Positions 1 through 8,392 of a stretch of DNA of 64,000 nt are shown piece after piece. Source of the stretch: Paraktedonobacter carboxidivorans (GTDB lineage: Bacteria > Chloroflexota > Ktedonobacteria > Ktedonobacterales > Ktedonobacteraceae); the NCBI GenBank assembly GCA_041156125.1, contig JBEVTI010000004.1, positions 1-64,000 on the forward strand, given 5' to 3'. Below the pieces are notes generated by a model. That model was not told where the DNA came from. It did no database searches and worked only from the letters and a program-made list of their open reading frames with translations. Positions within the stretch are counted from its first letter, which is position 1. Each line of letters starts with the position of its first letter. Position numbers and translations under genes: made by a program.

Positions 1-793
1 TCCGATAGCCAAAACGGTGGCGCAGATCATGAGGACTGAGATCAACGACCTGGGCTTGCGTTGCGTATTTCGTCACTAAATGCCCCAATGCTCGTCCAGT
101 GAGCGCGCGGTGCGTCTTTTCCGAAGGAAAAAGATGCTGCTCCACTGGCGAAAGTGTCTCCAAATAGTGGTTTAAAGCCAGGCGGACAGTCGCGTTCAGT
201 GGAACCTCGCGCACTTTCTTGTGTTTTCCCATAATCCGTAGGGTTCCGTTTCGTTTATTCTGGTGAAGTTGTTGGCGCGTCAAAGAACAGAGTTCCTGCG
301 CACGTAAGCCCGTATGGAGCAAGAGCGTAATAATGGTTTGATCTCGGAGCGTTCCGGTGGCATTGACTGCAGCGACCAGTGCCTCTTCCTCATCGTCGCT
401 CAGGTGGCGAGGGGGAGCTGCCTCTTTCGGCACAAATTTGATGGGACTGGCAGGATCAGCCTGAATGAGGTGCGCTTTTCTTGTCCAAGCGAAGTAGCGT
501 TTCAGGCTCATGAGCGTCCGATTTACTGATGACGGTTTCAGACCAAGCGAGGTTTGGAGATAGTCCCGATAGCGGATAAGCAAAGCAGGAGCTACAGCCT
601 GTGGAGTAAAACTTCGTTCTTCTCGTTCCTTATTCCAATGGGCTTCACACCAAGAGATAAACTGACGCAAATCACTCAGATAGTTGCGCACTGTGATAGG
701 GGAAAGATCTTCGAGTTGTTGGAGCACTTGCTTGTATTGGTCTAAGGCTTGCAGACCATCTGCTGTGAGTCTCGGTTGTGCTTTCCGTTTCAT
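1..793 (-). CDS. Tyrosine recombinase, 3' end outside window
   Basis: Site-specific DNA recombinase of the XerC/XerD/phage-integrase family; 264 residues are visible and the C-terminus with the nucleophilic Tyr lies beyond the left edge. The N-terminal SAM-like core-binding domain spans about residues 15-110 and the catalytic domain starts near 130. Visible active-site residues are Arg164 in TGLRAQEL, a Lys near 190 in IMGKHKK, and the HxxR box at 255-258 in SPHDLRH. It is divergent from the Tn3-type transposase, with repeat sequences between the two. That arrangement resembles Tn3 elements that resolve cointegrates with a tyrosine recombinase (TnpI or TnpS), so I infer a resolvase role. A free-standing integrase is the alternative. 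The ATG at 793 begins directly at the homologous part of the protein. Confidence 0.85.
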   Translation of the reverse strand, partial: MKRKAQPRLTADGLQALDQYKQVLQQLEDLSPITVRNYLSDLRQFISWCEAHWNKEREERSFTPQAVAPALLIRYRDYLQTSLGLKPSSVNRTLMSLKRYFAWTRKAHLIQADPASPIKFVPKEAAPPRHLSDDEEEALVAAVNATGTLRDQTIITLLLHTGLRAQELCSLTRQQLHQNKRNGTLRIMGKHKKVREVPLNATVRLALNHYLETLSPVEQHLFPSEKTHRALTGRALGHLVTKYATQAQVVDLSPHDLRHRFGYR

Positions 794-810
794 TGTCTTT
801 ACTCCCTACC

Positions 811-925
811 AGTATTAGCAGAAGTGTAGTTTGCCAGATTTTGCCGAGTATTAGCAGACATTGGTCCTGGTTTGCGTGCGTAGATCTGGACAGAGGATGT
901 CTGCTCAGGTATTTTAGCAGAAGTG
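811..925. repeat. Candidate resolution-site repeats of Tn3-type element
   Basis: Three direct copies of a motif reading roughly GTATTAGCAGAAGTG occur at 811-826, 848-864 (diverging after AGCAGA) and 909-925. An inverted half-copy pairs AGCAGACA at 853-860 with TGTCTGCT at 899-906. They fill the space between the divergent recombinase and transposase genes, where Tn4430- and Tn4651-like transposons carry the recombinase target. Function is inferred from position and repeat layout. Confidence 0.45.
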
Positions 926-977
926 CGTGTAAATGTATAGATGGTTTGACGGGGAATGTAGAAAGGGACAAGAGACG

Positions 978-2897
978 ATGCCAGTTGAATTTTTGACCGC
1001 TGAACAACGTCAGCACTATGGATGTTATAGAGGGGAGCCATCTCCAGAACAGCTGGCTCTGTATTTTCATCTCGACGATCGTGACCGTGCGTTGTTAGAA
1101 CCGCGCCGCCATGCTCATACACGCTTGGGCTTTGCGTTACAATTGTGCACGGTTCGATTTCTCGGAACGTTCTTGCCTGATCCGACAGATGTGCCCCATA
1201 ACGTTATCTTAACGCTTGCCTCCCAGCTCAATATCGCCGATTTGGCGGTTTTGGCCCGCTATCAGGAAGGCGAAATGCGTTACGATCATGTCCATGAAAT
1301 CATGCAGGAATATGGCTACCATGATTTTCCCAGCGAGCGCTGGGGAGATCCGCGAGCAAAGTTACTGCAAGGGGAACAATGGGAAGGGATTCGCGTCCAG
1401 ATTTGTCAGACGTTGGGCAAAGAGGTTTCCTCCGAGCGTACGTTGGAGCTCCTTGGACAGCAATTAGAGGAAGCGTATCAGCGAACTATTACGCATCTGC
1501 CCACCAATGCCGCCTTGCAAATTGAGCAACAAGACGGAGAAGATGTTCCCAATTTGGCACGCCTCGAACGTCAGGAGGAACCAGAGAGCTTACGTGTCTT
1601 GCGTGAATCGGTTGGAGCACGTCTGCCACCCGTCGATCTCACTGAAGTCATCCTGGAGGTGGCTCACCATACCGGATTTTTCTCCCACTTTACCCATGTC
1701 AGTGATAGTCATGCTTATGTAGAAGATTTGGCGCTCTCACTCAGCGCAGTGCTTCTGGCAGAGGCCTGCAATATTGGCTTGGCCCCGGTCATTCATCCCG
1801 AGATTGCCGCCCTCACCCGCGACCGATTGTCCTGGGTACGACACCATTTTGTGCGAGCGGAAACCATCACGCGCGCCAACGCCTGCTTAGTTCAAGCCCA
1901 AAGGGATATCCCATTAGCACAGGCATGGGGTGGAGGCTACGTCGCTTCCGTCGATGGTATCCGTTTCGTGGTGCCAATACGATCCGTCAACACTGGACCC
2001 AATCCCCGCTATTTCGGACAAGGGCGTGGGGTCACCTATCTTAACTATACGAGCGACCAATTTACCGGACTGGGTGGGTTAGTGATTCCTGGCACCATTC
2101 GTGATTCGGTCTATGTGCTCGAAGCCCTGCTAGAACAAGAGAGTGGGCTGACCCTCACTGAAATTATGAGTGATTCCGGATCGTACAGTGACCTGATGTT
2201 TGGTCTCTTTTGGTGTTTAGGCTATCAATTCAGCCCTCGGTTGGCTGAGCTGAAAGAAGCCCGCTTCTGGCGTATAGACCCAATAGCCGATTATGGCCCG
2301 TTGAATGGCTTGGCACGACACCGAATCAATACTCATCTCATCGTCAACAACTGGGACGATATTTTGCGTGTGGCAGGGTCATTAAAAGTCGGAACCGTCC
2401 ACGCTTCAACACTCGTGCAGGCATTACAGCGTGGAGGACACCCAACAACCTTGGCACGAGCCATTGCGGAGCTTGGCCGGATTCCGAAAACCCTTCATTT
2501 ACTCAACTATATTGACGATGAATATTATCGCCGACGGATTCAAATTCAGTTAAATCGCGGAGAGGGACGACATGGCGTTGCCCGCCACGTCTTTCACGGC
2601 CAGCGAGGAGAGCTTCGTCAACGGTATCGACAAGGATAAGAAGACCAATTAGGCGTTCTGGGACTCGTCGTCAACATGATCACGCTGTGGAATACCTGGT
2701 ATATGCAAGATGCGTTAGATGAGATGCGCCTTCTCGGACAAGAGGTTCGGCCAGAGGATGTGGAACGATTAGCCCCACATCGTTTCCAGCATATCAATGT
2801 TCATGGCAAATACCATTTTACCCTCCCAGAAACCGTTGCTCAGGGTCACCATCGTCCCCTTCGGCCACTCTCATCATCTTCCGAAGAACTTTTCTAA
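978..2897 (+). pseudogene. tnpA: Tn3-family transposase (tnpA), internally deleted and interrupted by a stop
   Basis: Transposase of the Tn3 family. The N-terminal DUF4158 region begins MPVEFLTAEQ and the C-terminal DDE domain shows VDGIRFVVPIRS, SDSGSYSDLMFGLFW and LNGLARHRINT. An ATG at 978 matches family N-termini better than the upstream ATG at 933. Two lesions are visible. First, the frame is 640 codons against roughly 980-1000 in intact relatives, and the sequence passes from the N-terminal domain straight to the late region NLARLERQEEP, so about 350 residues are missing in frame. Second, a TAA at 2637-2639 follows RQRYRQG where relatives have a sense codon, and the same frame continues to 2897 with typical C-terminal sequence (EDQLGVLGLVVN onward). 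The protein should be inactive. Confidence 0.85.
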
Positions 2898-2937
2898 AAT
2901 CGAGAGTGAAGGAACATGGCTCTTTTGGGCTATTTTC

Positions 2938-2975
2938 CTATTCCAACTTTCTGTTCCAACCATGGGCAACCCCCA
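2938..2975 (+). repeat. Possible right terminal inverted repeat of the Tn3 element
   Basis: About 40 bases after the transposase stop the sequence ends in GGGCAACCCCC. Tn3-family right ends are about 38 bp and finish in CCCC on this strand, so this stretch has the right position and terminus. The left end is outside the window and the match cannot be confirmed here. Confidence 0.3.
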
Positions 2976-2981
2976 ACTTTC

Positions 2982-3055
2982 CGCGCCATTCATTTGGTAC
3001 TGTCGAATGATACCGACATGTCGGTATCATTCGACAGTACCAAATGAATGGCGCG
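2982..3055. repeat. Perfect 74-bp palindrome with no loop
   Basis: Two 37-base arms are exact reverse complements and meet at GACATGTC (centre between 3018 and 3019). Symmetry breaks at 2981/3056. It lies just outside the presumed Tn3 right end, where GC-rich sequence gives way to an AT-rich island. It could be two abutting transposon ends, a hairpin-type insertion site or a very long terminator; no U-tract follows on either side. Confidence 0.9.
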
Positions 3056-3787
3056 ATAATGATAATAGAGAATAATATATGATATAAGGTCAGCTTAGTA
3101 TATTTTACATGTAATTATATTAGAGACCATTTTTATTAATGATAATTTACACCTATTATGATGAATATACAAAAGAAATTAGCAAGGTATATGCTATCAT
3201 GAACAATTTAAGCTGTGAACAATGTCTTTGCGTCGAAAGACGTTTTATATTGCGACTTCAAGATAACTACACTTATCTCGAAGTCAAAATCTCTGTTTTT
3301 GGAGGCAAATGGCTGCTATAGGTATGTAGCTTCTCAGAAAAATTGTCGCTGGAGTTTCACAGAAATTGTCACAGAAAAGCAGGTGAAAGGAAAATCAGCA
3401 CAACTTTTGCCACGAAACGCTCCGGTTCCAACTTCACGATTTGTTAACCCCTTTGGTTCCCAAAAGAGTGGAGAAAATCCTCTCTGAGACTTCCCATGCT
3501 GAGATCACGAAGGACACGAACCTGCAGAGAGAATGAAGCCTCTTGACCCACGCACGACATCTTGGGATTGACAGGAAAGGCCCCAATCTTTCCGCATCCC
3601 GCGGGAGGTATTTCTGCCGGTAGTACCCACGCAGCCGAGTGGAAGGCAGTATCCCAAACTTCATCTTAGTGGAGGCAGCCACCACGGCCTATTGTGTGCA
3701 GTTGACCAGGCCTTTTCGAGGGTATACCTCCATGAGGAGTAGCCGTTGTATAATTCCCAGAGAAGACGAACAAAGAGGAGAGTGCTC

Positions 3788-4582
3788 ATGCCCCAACAAC
3801 ACGCATCTGATCTCACTGCATCTGCCACGACCAGCACACGCCGCGTGGCCCTGCTCACTGGCGGATCGCGCGGCATTGGCGCCGCTACTGCATTGACGCT
3901 CGCGCAATCTGGCTACGATGTGGCGCTGACCTACCGCAACAAGGCGGCACGGGCGCAGGAAGTGGTAGAGTCGATCGAGCGCTGTGGCCAGCGCGGCCTT
4001 GCCCTGGCCTGTGATATGACCAATCCACGCGAGGTGCAACGTGGCATGCAGGCGATAGGCCGCTGGAGCAAGCACCTGGACGCGCTGATCCTCAATGCCT
4101 CAGGCGGAATGGAGCGCGACCTACTCGCGGCAGATCCTGAGTATCCTATGCACATCAATCGGGATGCGCAACTCTACTTTGTCGAGGCCGCGCTGCCTCT
4201 GCTTGTCCGGGGTAGCACGATCACGCTGGTCACCAGCCACTGGGCACATCTGTATGGACAAATGGAGCAATTGCCCGCTTACGAACCCGTGGCTGCGAGC
4301 AAATACGCGGGTGAACAGGCGCTGCGATCCCGCCAGGACGCATTCGCGACCCTGGGTATTCGCCTGCTGGTTGTGACTGGCGATATGATTGAAGGGACCA
4401 TCACGCCCAAATTGCTTGAACGCGCAGCTCCCGGCCTGCTCGCGCAACGCCGCGAGAAAGAGGGCGCGCTTCCCACCGCGCACGAGATGGGCCAAAAGAT
4501 CGCGCTGGCCACGCTCAATCCAGCCCTGGCCACTGGCTCCCTGGTGGTCGTGGGGGCTCCCCTGGAGTCGATGCGATCTTGA
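3788..4582 (+). CDS. SDR-family protein, atypical active site
   Basis: A 264-residue Rossmann-fold protein of the short-chain dehydrogenase/reductase superfamily. The NAD(P)-binding motif TGGSRGIG sits at residues 24-31 and NASGG is the NNAG equivalent. Where classical SDRs have Tyr-x-x-x-Lys, this one reads VAASK, with a Tyr three residues earlier (YEPVAASKYAGE). From memory, a YEPVA-SK arrangement recurs in an uncharacterised actinobacterial and chloroflexal SDR group, so it may be a genuine subfamily rather than a dead enzyme. The substrate is unknown. The ATG at 3788 follows an AAGAGGAG ribosome-binding site; an upstream in-frame ATG at 3746 lacks one. It lies 103 bases before the RNA ligase gene, possibly in one transcript. 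Confidence 0.8.
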   Translation: MPQQHASDLTASATTSTRRVALLTGGSRGIGAATALTLAQSGYDVALTYRNKAARAQEVVESIERCGQRGLALACDMTNPREVQRGMQAIGRWSKHLDALILNASGGMERDLLAADPEYPMHINRDAQLYFVEAALPLLVRGSTITLVTSHWAHLYGQMEQLPAYEPVAASKYAGEQALRSRQDAFATLGIRLLVVTGDMIEGTITPKLLERAAPGLLAQRREKEGALPTAHEMGQKIALATLNPALATGSLVVVGAPLESMRS

Positions 4583-4685
4583 GAAGAGACTGGCGAGAAA
4601 AATAGAGATCGCGCGTAAAACATCCTGAACTCAAAGGGGCCTGGTTAATCTGCTATTATGATGCAAGACTAATCTGAGGAGAACC

Positions 4686-5750
4686 ATTATCGCGCATTGG
4701 AGCAGTTACGAGAAAATTGCGGAGTCGCCCGCTCAGTGGCATCTGGATGAAACACAGTATCGCGCGCTGGAGAAGACGCGTTGGGTGGTAACTGAGAAGA
4801 TCCATGGCGCTCATTTCTGCATCCTGACCGCTGGCTCAACGATTGTAGCAGCCAGCCGGAAACATCTGCTTGCCCCTGGAGAAAACTTTTTTGCGTATCA
4901 GCGCGTGCTCCAGCGCCTGGAGTCCCAGGTTTACCAGCTCTTTCTCCTGACCCGCCGCCTCTATCCACAACTTGCCTGGCTCTCGATCTACGGAGAACTC
5001 TTTGGTGGTGCCTATCCCCATCCAGAGGTCCCACCCGTTGCCGGCCTACAGCCCATTCAGACCGGTGTTTACTATGCCCCGGACATCGAGTTTTGCGCCT
5101 TCGACCTGGCTATCTCATCAGCCGGCCAGGCCCCTGCCACCTATCTTGATTACGACCAGAGCGTTTCTCTGTGCCAGAGCGCCGGTTTGCTGTGTGCTCT
5201 CCCCCTGCTGATCGCCAGTTATCAGGAAGCTTTGCAATACCCGGTCGAATTCTCGTCACTCATGCCAGCGCGCCTGGGCCTTCCGCCCTTATCTCAGGAC
5301 AATAGGGCCGAAGGTGTGGTGATTAAACCGCTCAAAGCGCTGACCATTTCCACGCACAAAGGGCCTATCAGGCCTATTTTCAAAAGAAAAATCGCTGCTT
5401 TCGCTGAGGACAGGCGCTTCCACCTGGCTCAAAAATGGTCCCAACCGGCTCCAGCATTGCAGCCTGCTGGCCTCGATTTGCTCCAATGGGAAGCCTATAA
5501 TTATCTAACGGAGAACCGCCTGCACAGTGCGATCTCCAAACTGGGTTATCGAGGACTGCGCGAACCCAGTCGCAGCGGTCAACTCTTCCATCTGCTCATT
5601 ACTGATGTACTGGACCAGCTTGAGATCAGCCAGCCGGTTCTCCTGGCAACGCTATCCCCCATGGAAAAGCGCGAGCTTATCCTGGCCATTCAGCAAGAGG
5701 CGCGCCAGCTCTTAAAGCACTTTTTTCGGCAGGAAACCCGGCGTGTCTGA
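4686..5750 (+). CDS. RNA ligase, Rnl2-like, probable ATT start
   Basis: ATP-dependent RNA ligase of the T4 Rnl2 group, which joins 5'-phosphate to 3'-hydroxyl RNA ends through a ligase-adenylate. Visible nucleotidyltransferase motifs are motif I EKIHGAHF (adenylated Lys about residue 38), a motif III region with EFCAFDLAI, motif IV EGVVIKP, and a KRK motif V region. The coding signal and family-type N-terminus (WSSYEKIAESPAQWHL) extend upstream of the first GTG at 4785. The frame is open to a TGA at 4659 but contains no ATG, GTG or TTG there. GAGGAG at 4676-4681 is followed by ATT at 4686 and ATC at 4689, so translation probably starts at a rare near-cognate codon. It converges with the HD-polynucleotide kinase gene with 5 bases between the stops, and the two activities are complementary. 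Confidence 0.8.
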   Translation: MIAHWSSYEKIAESPAQWHLDETQYRALEKTRWVVTEKIHGAHFCILTAGSTIVAASRKHLLAPGENFFAYQRVLQRLESQVYQLFLLTRRLYPQLAWLSIYGELFGGAYPHPEVPPVAGLQPIQTGVYYAPDIEFCAFDLAISSAGQAPATYLDYDQSVSLCQSAGLLCALPLLIASYQEALQYPVEFSSLMPARLGLPPLSQDNRAEGVVIKPLKALTISTHKGPIRPIFKRKIAAFAEDRRFHLAQKWSQPAPALQPAGLDLLQWEAYNYLTENRLHSAISKLGYRGLREPSRSGQLFHLLITDVLDQLEISQPVLLATLSPMEKRELILAIQQEARQLLKHFFRQETRRV

Positions 5751-5755
5751 AGCCA

Positions 5756-6934
5756 TTAAACGCAGATCCATTCTACTGTGTGCGCTTCAGTTAGATCCGG
5801 CACTTCTATTCGGCGCGCGAAGCCTTGCAATACATGATCGGGGACGCGCTCCTGACGCTGTTGATTGCGCCGCGTGATCTCCTCAAGCGGGGCGTCCAGG
5901 TAAACGATGCGCGCGCGTCCGCCATAGGCCAGCACCAGTGCGACCAGTTCCTGGCGTCTCAGACGCATAATATTTGTCGCGTTCCAGACAAACGGTAAGC
6001 GCTGACGTAGCAATTCTTTGGCCCGTTGGCGCGCCATCTGTATGACACGGCCCTGGTTTTCAGTGGGGGCGATATGCAGTTCTTTCCTGATGTTATCCAG
6101 CGCAATCACTGGCAGCCCGCCCAGATGCTCGCGTACCCAGGTATCCTTGCCCACACCTGGCAGCCCGGCCATTAAAACTACCTCAAAACGTGTATCATCG
6201 TAGGCCGCGTAGTTGGGATCACCGTGTTCGCTGTGAAAGTAGACAAAGCGGCTGTACGCGCTGGCGAATTGGCGCGGTTGCTCATAGCAGGCAAATTCCT
6301 GGCAAAAATCGCGAAACAGCGTGACGCGATCCAGTAACTCTTGCTGGTCCCTGCAGATACGTCCCCTGACATCCGCCTCCGCCAGCATAGCCAGGTGCTC
6401 CAGACTGACGCTCTGGCTGGCCGCAAAGATCGCGCGTTCCGGGGAAGTTTTAGCGAGGAATTGCAAGGGCAGGCCATGCAAGCGCACCAGCTTTGCCATA
6501 TACTCGCGCGCGGCGAACGGCACCCCTGTGCGCCAGAATAGCTGCCGGGTCAGCCTCTCCCCAAGCCTGGCGTGCCCCCTGGAATGGATATGCCCCTGTT
6601 CATCTGTCTCTGTACACACAGGCTTGCCTGCATCGTGTAGCAGAGCCGCGGCAAAGAGCAGCGAGCGTTCCTCTGTGTCCAGCCTGCGCCACGACTCTAG
6701 CTCAACCAGCGCAGCCGCGACCATCCTGGTATGCGTCTGCACATCCCCTTCCGCGTGAAAAACCGCGTCCTGTGGCACCCCCGCCATCTCTTGCAGCCAG
6801 GGAAACTCCTCCTGCATGCCCCACCAGTCAAGCTCCCAGTTCGGTGGCACAGGGCACCACGCGAAAGCCCAGTTCCGCAAAGGGCGTGGATAAACATACA
6901 ATTTACTAGCGTTTGAACTCGCCATCTTTTCCAT
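5756..6934 (-). CDS. HD phosphohydrolase-polynucleotide kinase fusion (HD-Pnk type)
   Basis: A 392-residue RNA/DNA end-healing enzyme candidate. The N-terminal half is an HD domain (His68 in VQTHTR, HD at 100-101 in LLHDAGKP, later His residues in HIHSRGHARLGE), suited to removing 2',3'-cyclic or 3' phosphates. The C-terminal third is a P-loop 5'-OH polynucleotide kinase with GLPGVGKDT at 257-265, the acceptor-site stretch VIALDNIRKEL, and an Arg-rich lid (EITRRNQQRQER). This order matches HD-Pnk proteins characterised in Runella. A tail-to-tail Rnl2-like ligase 5 bases away completes a heal-and-seal pathway. The start is chosen at 6934; a Met three codons later is an alternative, and neither has a strong ribosome-binding site. 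A tRNA nucleotidyltransferase-like HD protein was considered, but the kinase P-loop argues against it. Confidence 0.8.
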   Translation of the reverse strand: MEKMASSNASKLYVYPRPLRNWAFAWCPVPPNWELDWWGMQEEFPWLQEMAGVPQDAVFHAEGDVQTHTRMVAAALVELESWRRLDTEERSLLFAAALLHDAGKPVCTETDEQGHIHSRGHARLGERLTRQLFWRTGVPFAAREYMAKLVRLHGLPLQFLAKTSPERAIFAASQSVSLEHLAMLAEADVRGRICRDQQELLDRVTLFRDFCQEFACYEQPRQFASAYSRFVYFHSEHGDPNYAAYDDTRFEVVLMAGLPGVGKDTWVREHLGGLPVIALDNIRKELHIAPTENQGRVIQMARQRAKELLRQRLPFVWNATNIMRLRRQELVALVLAYGGRARIVYLDAPLEEITRRNQQRQERVPDHVLQGFARRIEVPDLTEAHTVEWICV

Positions 6935-7246
6935 TTCTCTGGCCTGATGTTATAGGAGTCACTTTATCATTTTTGGCAAGACATATGCTAAGGATCGGAT
7001 TGTAAAACATTGCAAAAATTATATCACAAGAACGCAGAATGGATGGGTATCTTGCCAGGCGAGAAGGCTTCTTTTGAACAGCCCTGCATAAGAATGATCC
7101 ATAGCTTGACAACGATACTTTTCCCTATTATCTTATATTTGGGCATCTACTAATAAAATAGAAGTAATCTATTAGGAAGCTCCATTTGCACAATGACAGA
7201 AGAGCTTCTGTCGTTAAAGATGTTTTCCTGAGAGGAAGAGGTATCC
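6935..7246. other. Intergenic region, divergent promoters
   Basis: This 312-base space separates the HD-Pnk gene (minus) from the LLM oxidoreductase gene (plus). It is relatively AT-rich. TTGACA at 7106-7111 precedes several TATTAT/TTATAT-like words between 7126 and 7138, but spacing is not canonical. No gene is visible. Confidence 0.4.
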
Positions 7247-8188
7247 ATGAAGTTTGGTATTTCCTTGCCGCAAGGCTGGACGATGGATCTGGTAGGCATC
7301 AAGGACCCGGTTGAGGCTTATGAGACGATGACAGGTGTTGCTCAAACGGCGGATGCGCTGGGTTATGACTCGGTCTGGCTTGTTGATCACTTTCATACTG
7401 TACCAGAGCCGACGCAGGAGCTAACGTTTGAGTCCTGGACGACTACGGCGGCACTGGCGCGTGATACGAAACGCGTGCGAGTGGGTCAGATGGTGAGTTG
7501 TAACGGGTATCGTAATCCTGCGTTGCTGGCGAAGATGGCGAGCACTGTTGATGTGCTGTCACATGGGCGCTTAAATTTTGGTATTGGCGCAGGCTGGTAT
7601 GAGCACGAGTATCGCGCCTATGGTTATAACTATCCTGATGCACCTGAACGGCTGCGTCTATTGCGTGAGGCTGTACAGGTGATCCTGGCGATGTGGACGC
7701 AAGAAGAAGCAGCCTTTGAGGGCAAGTATTACCAGGTACGTGGTGCTATCAATCAGCCGAAGGGCGTGCAACAACCGCATATTCCAATGCTGATAGCAGG
7801 TGGTGGTGAGAAGGTGACGCTTAAACTCGTGGCGCAATATGGCGATGCCTGCAACGTGTTTGGCGGTCTTACCGAGCTTGAGCATAAGTTTGCCGTGATC
7901 AAACAGCATTGTGAGGCCGTGGGACGCGATTACAATAGCATTCATCGTACTACAGGGACACTCTGTATCATTGGGGATACTGATGAGGCGGCGCTTGCCA
8001 TGGTGCCTGATGCTATGAAACAGCGCTACGGTGCTGGCATCCATGATACGCTTGTGGGCAGCCCCGAAACGATCCGCAAACACATCGCTGCTTACGAGGC
8101 AGTTGGCGTGCAGGAATTGATACTCTTGTTCCAGGATAAGACCGATCTGGGTTCAATCCAGCGTTTTGCGCAAGAGTGTATAGGATAA
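7247..8188 (+). CDS. LLM-class flavin/F420-dependent oxidoreductase
   Basis: A 313-residue TIM-barrel enzyme of the luciferase-like monooxygenase family, closest in pattern to the F420-dependent subgroup. Characteristic elements are the N-terminal MKFGISLPQG strand, DSVWLVDHF, the VGQMVSCNGYRNPALLAKMASTVD region following the second strand, GRLNFGIGAGW, and IPMLIAGGGEKVTL with a C-terminal GSPETIRKHIAAY. The reaction is probably hydride transfer between a deazaflavin or flavin and an unknown substrate. The ATG follows a GAGGAAGAGG ribosome-binding site. It stands alone, followed by a hairpin at 8220-8257. A second family member lies at 25183. Confidence 0.85.
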   Translation: MKFGISLPQGWTMDLVGIKDPVEAYETMTGVAQTADALGYDSVWLVDHFHTVPEPTQELTFESWTTTAALARDTKRVRVGQMVSCNGYRNPALLAKMASTVDVLSHGRLNFGIGAGWYEHEYRAYGYNYPDAPERLRLLREAVQVILAMWTQEEAAFEGKYYQVRGAINQPKGVQQPHIPMLIAGGGEKVTLKLVAQYGDACNVFGGLTELEHKFAVIKQHCEAVGRDYNSIHRTTGTLCIIGDTDEAALAMVPDAMKQRYGAGIHDTLVGSPETIRKHIAAYEAVGVQELILLFQDKTDLGSIQRFAQECIG

Positions 8189-8219
8189 GTTAAAAGCTAA
8201 AAAAGTAAGTTTCCTTTGC

Positions 8220-8257
8220 GGCCCTTGAGTATGCCAGCCCGTTCAAACTCAAGGGCC
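8220..8257 (+). terminator. Hairpin after LLM gene
   Basis: A 10-bp perfect stem (GGCCCTTGAG paired with CTCAAGGGCC) with an 18-base loop lies 32 bases after the stop codon. No U-tract follows, so termination is inferred from position. Confidence 0.5.
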
Positions 8258-8392
8258 TCTCACCCTACGGTCGATATACTTGTTTTTGCGCAGAGTCTTA
8301 AACATAAGCTGGCTCATTTTCCCTGGTGAAAAGCTGCCACACAGGTTATAATAAGGCCAGGCATCAGCGCTATTATCAGAGGGAACAAATGT

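Larger units (their letters stand above)
2898..3787. other. Gene-poor gap between transposon and SDR gene
   Basis: Beyond the palindrome, about 3056-3330 is distinctly AT-rich compared with its surroundings and holds only short reading frames without recognisable content. The stretch 3330-3400 contains related words (CAGAAAAATTGTC and CAGAAATTGTCAC) that look like degenerate mobile-element ends. From 3430 to 3700 composition returns to normal, but no reading frame carries a recognisable domain. I see no supportable gene here. Confidence 0.5.

Noticed and set aside
3139..3487. Two short plus-strand frames in the AT-rich island
   Set aside because: Length expected by chance in AT-rich sequence; no motifs or start signals.
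3434..3685. An 83-residue minus-strand reading frame (basic, with YYRQKYLPRDAERLG)
   Set aside because: No ribosome-binding site, no recognisable domain and poor composition; it may be transposase debris but cannot be supported.
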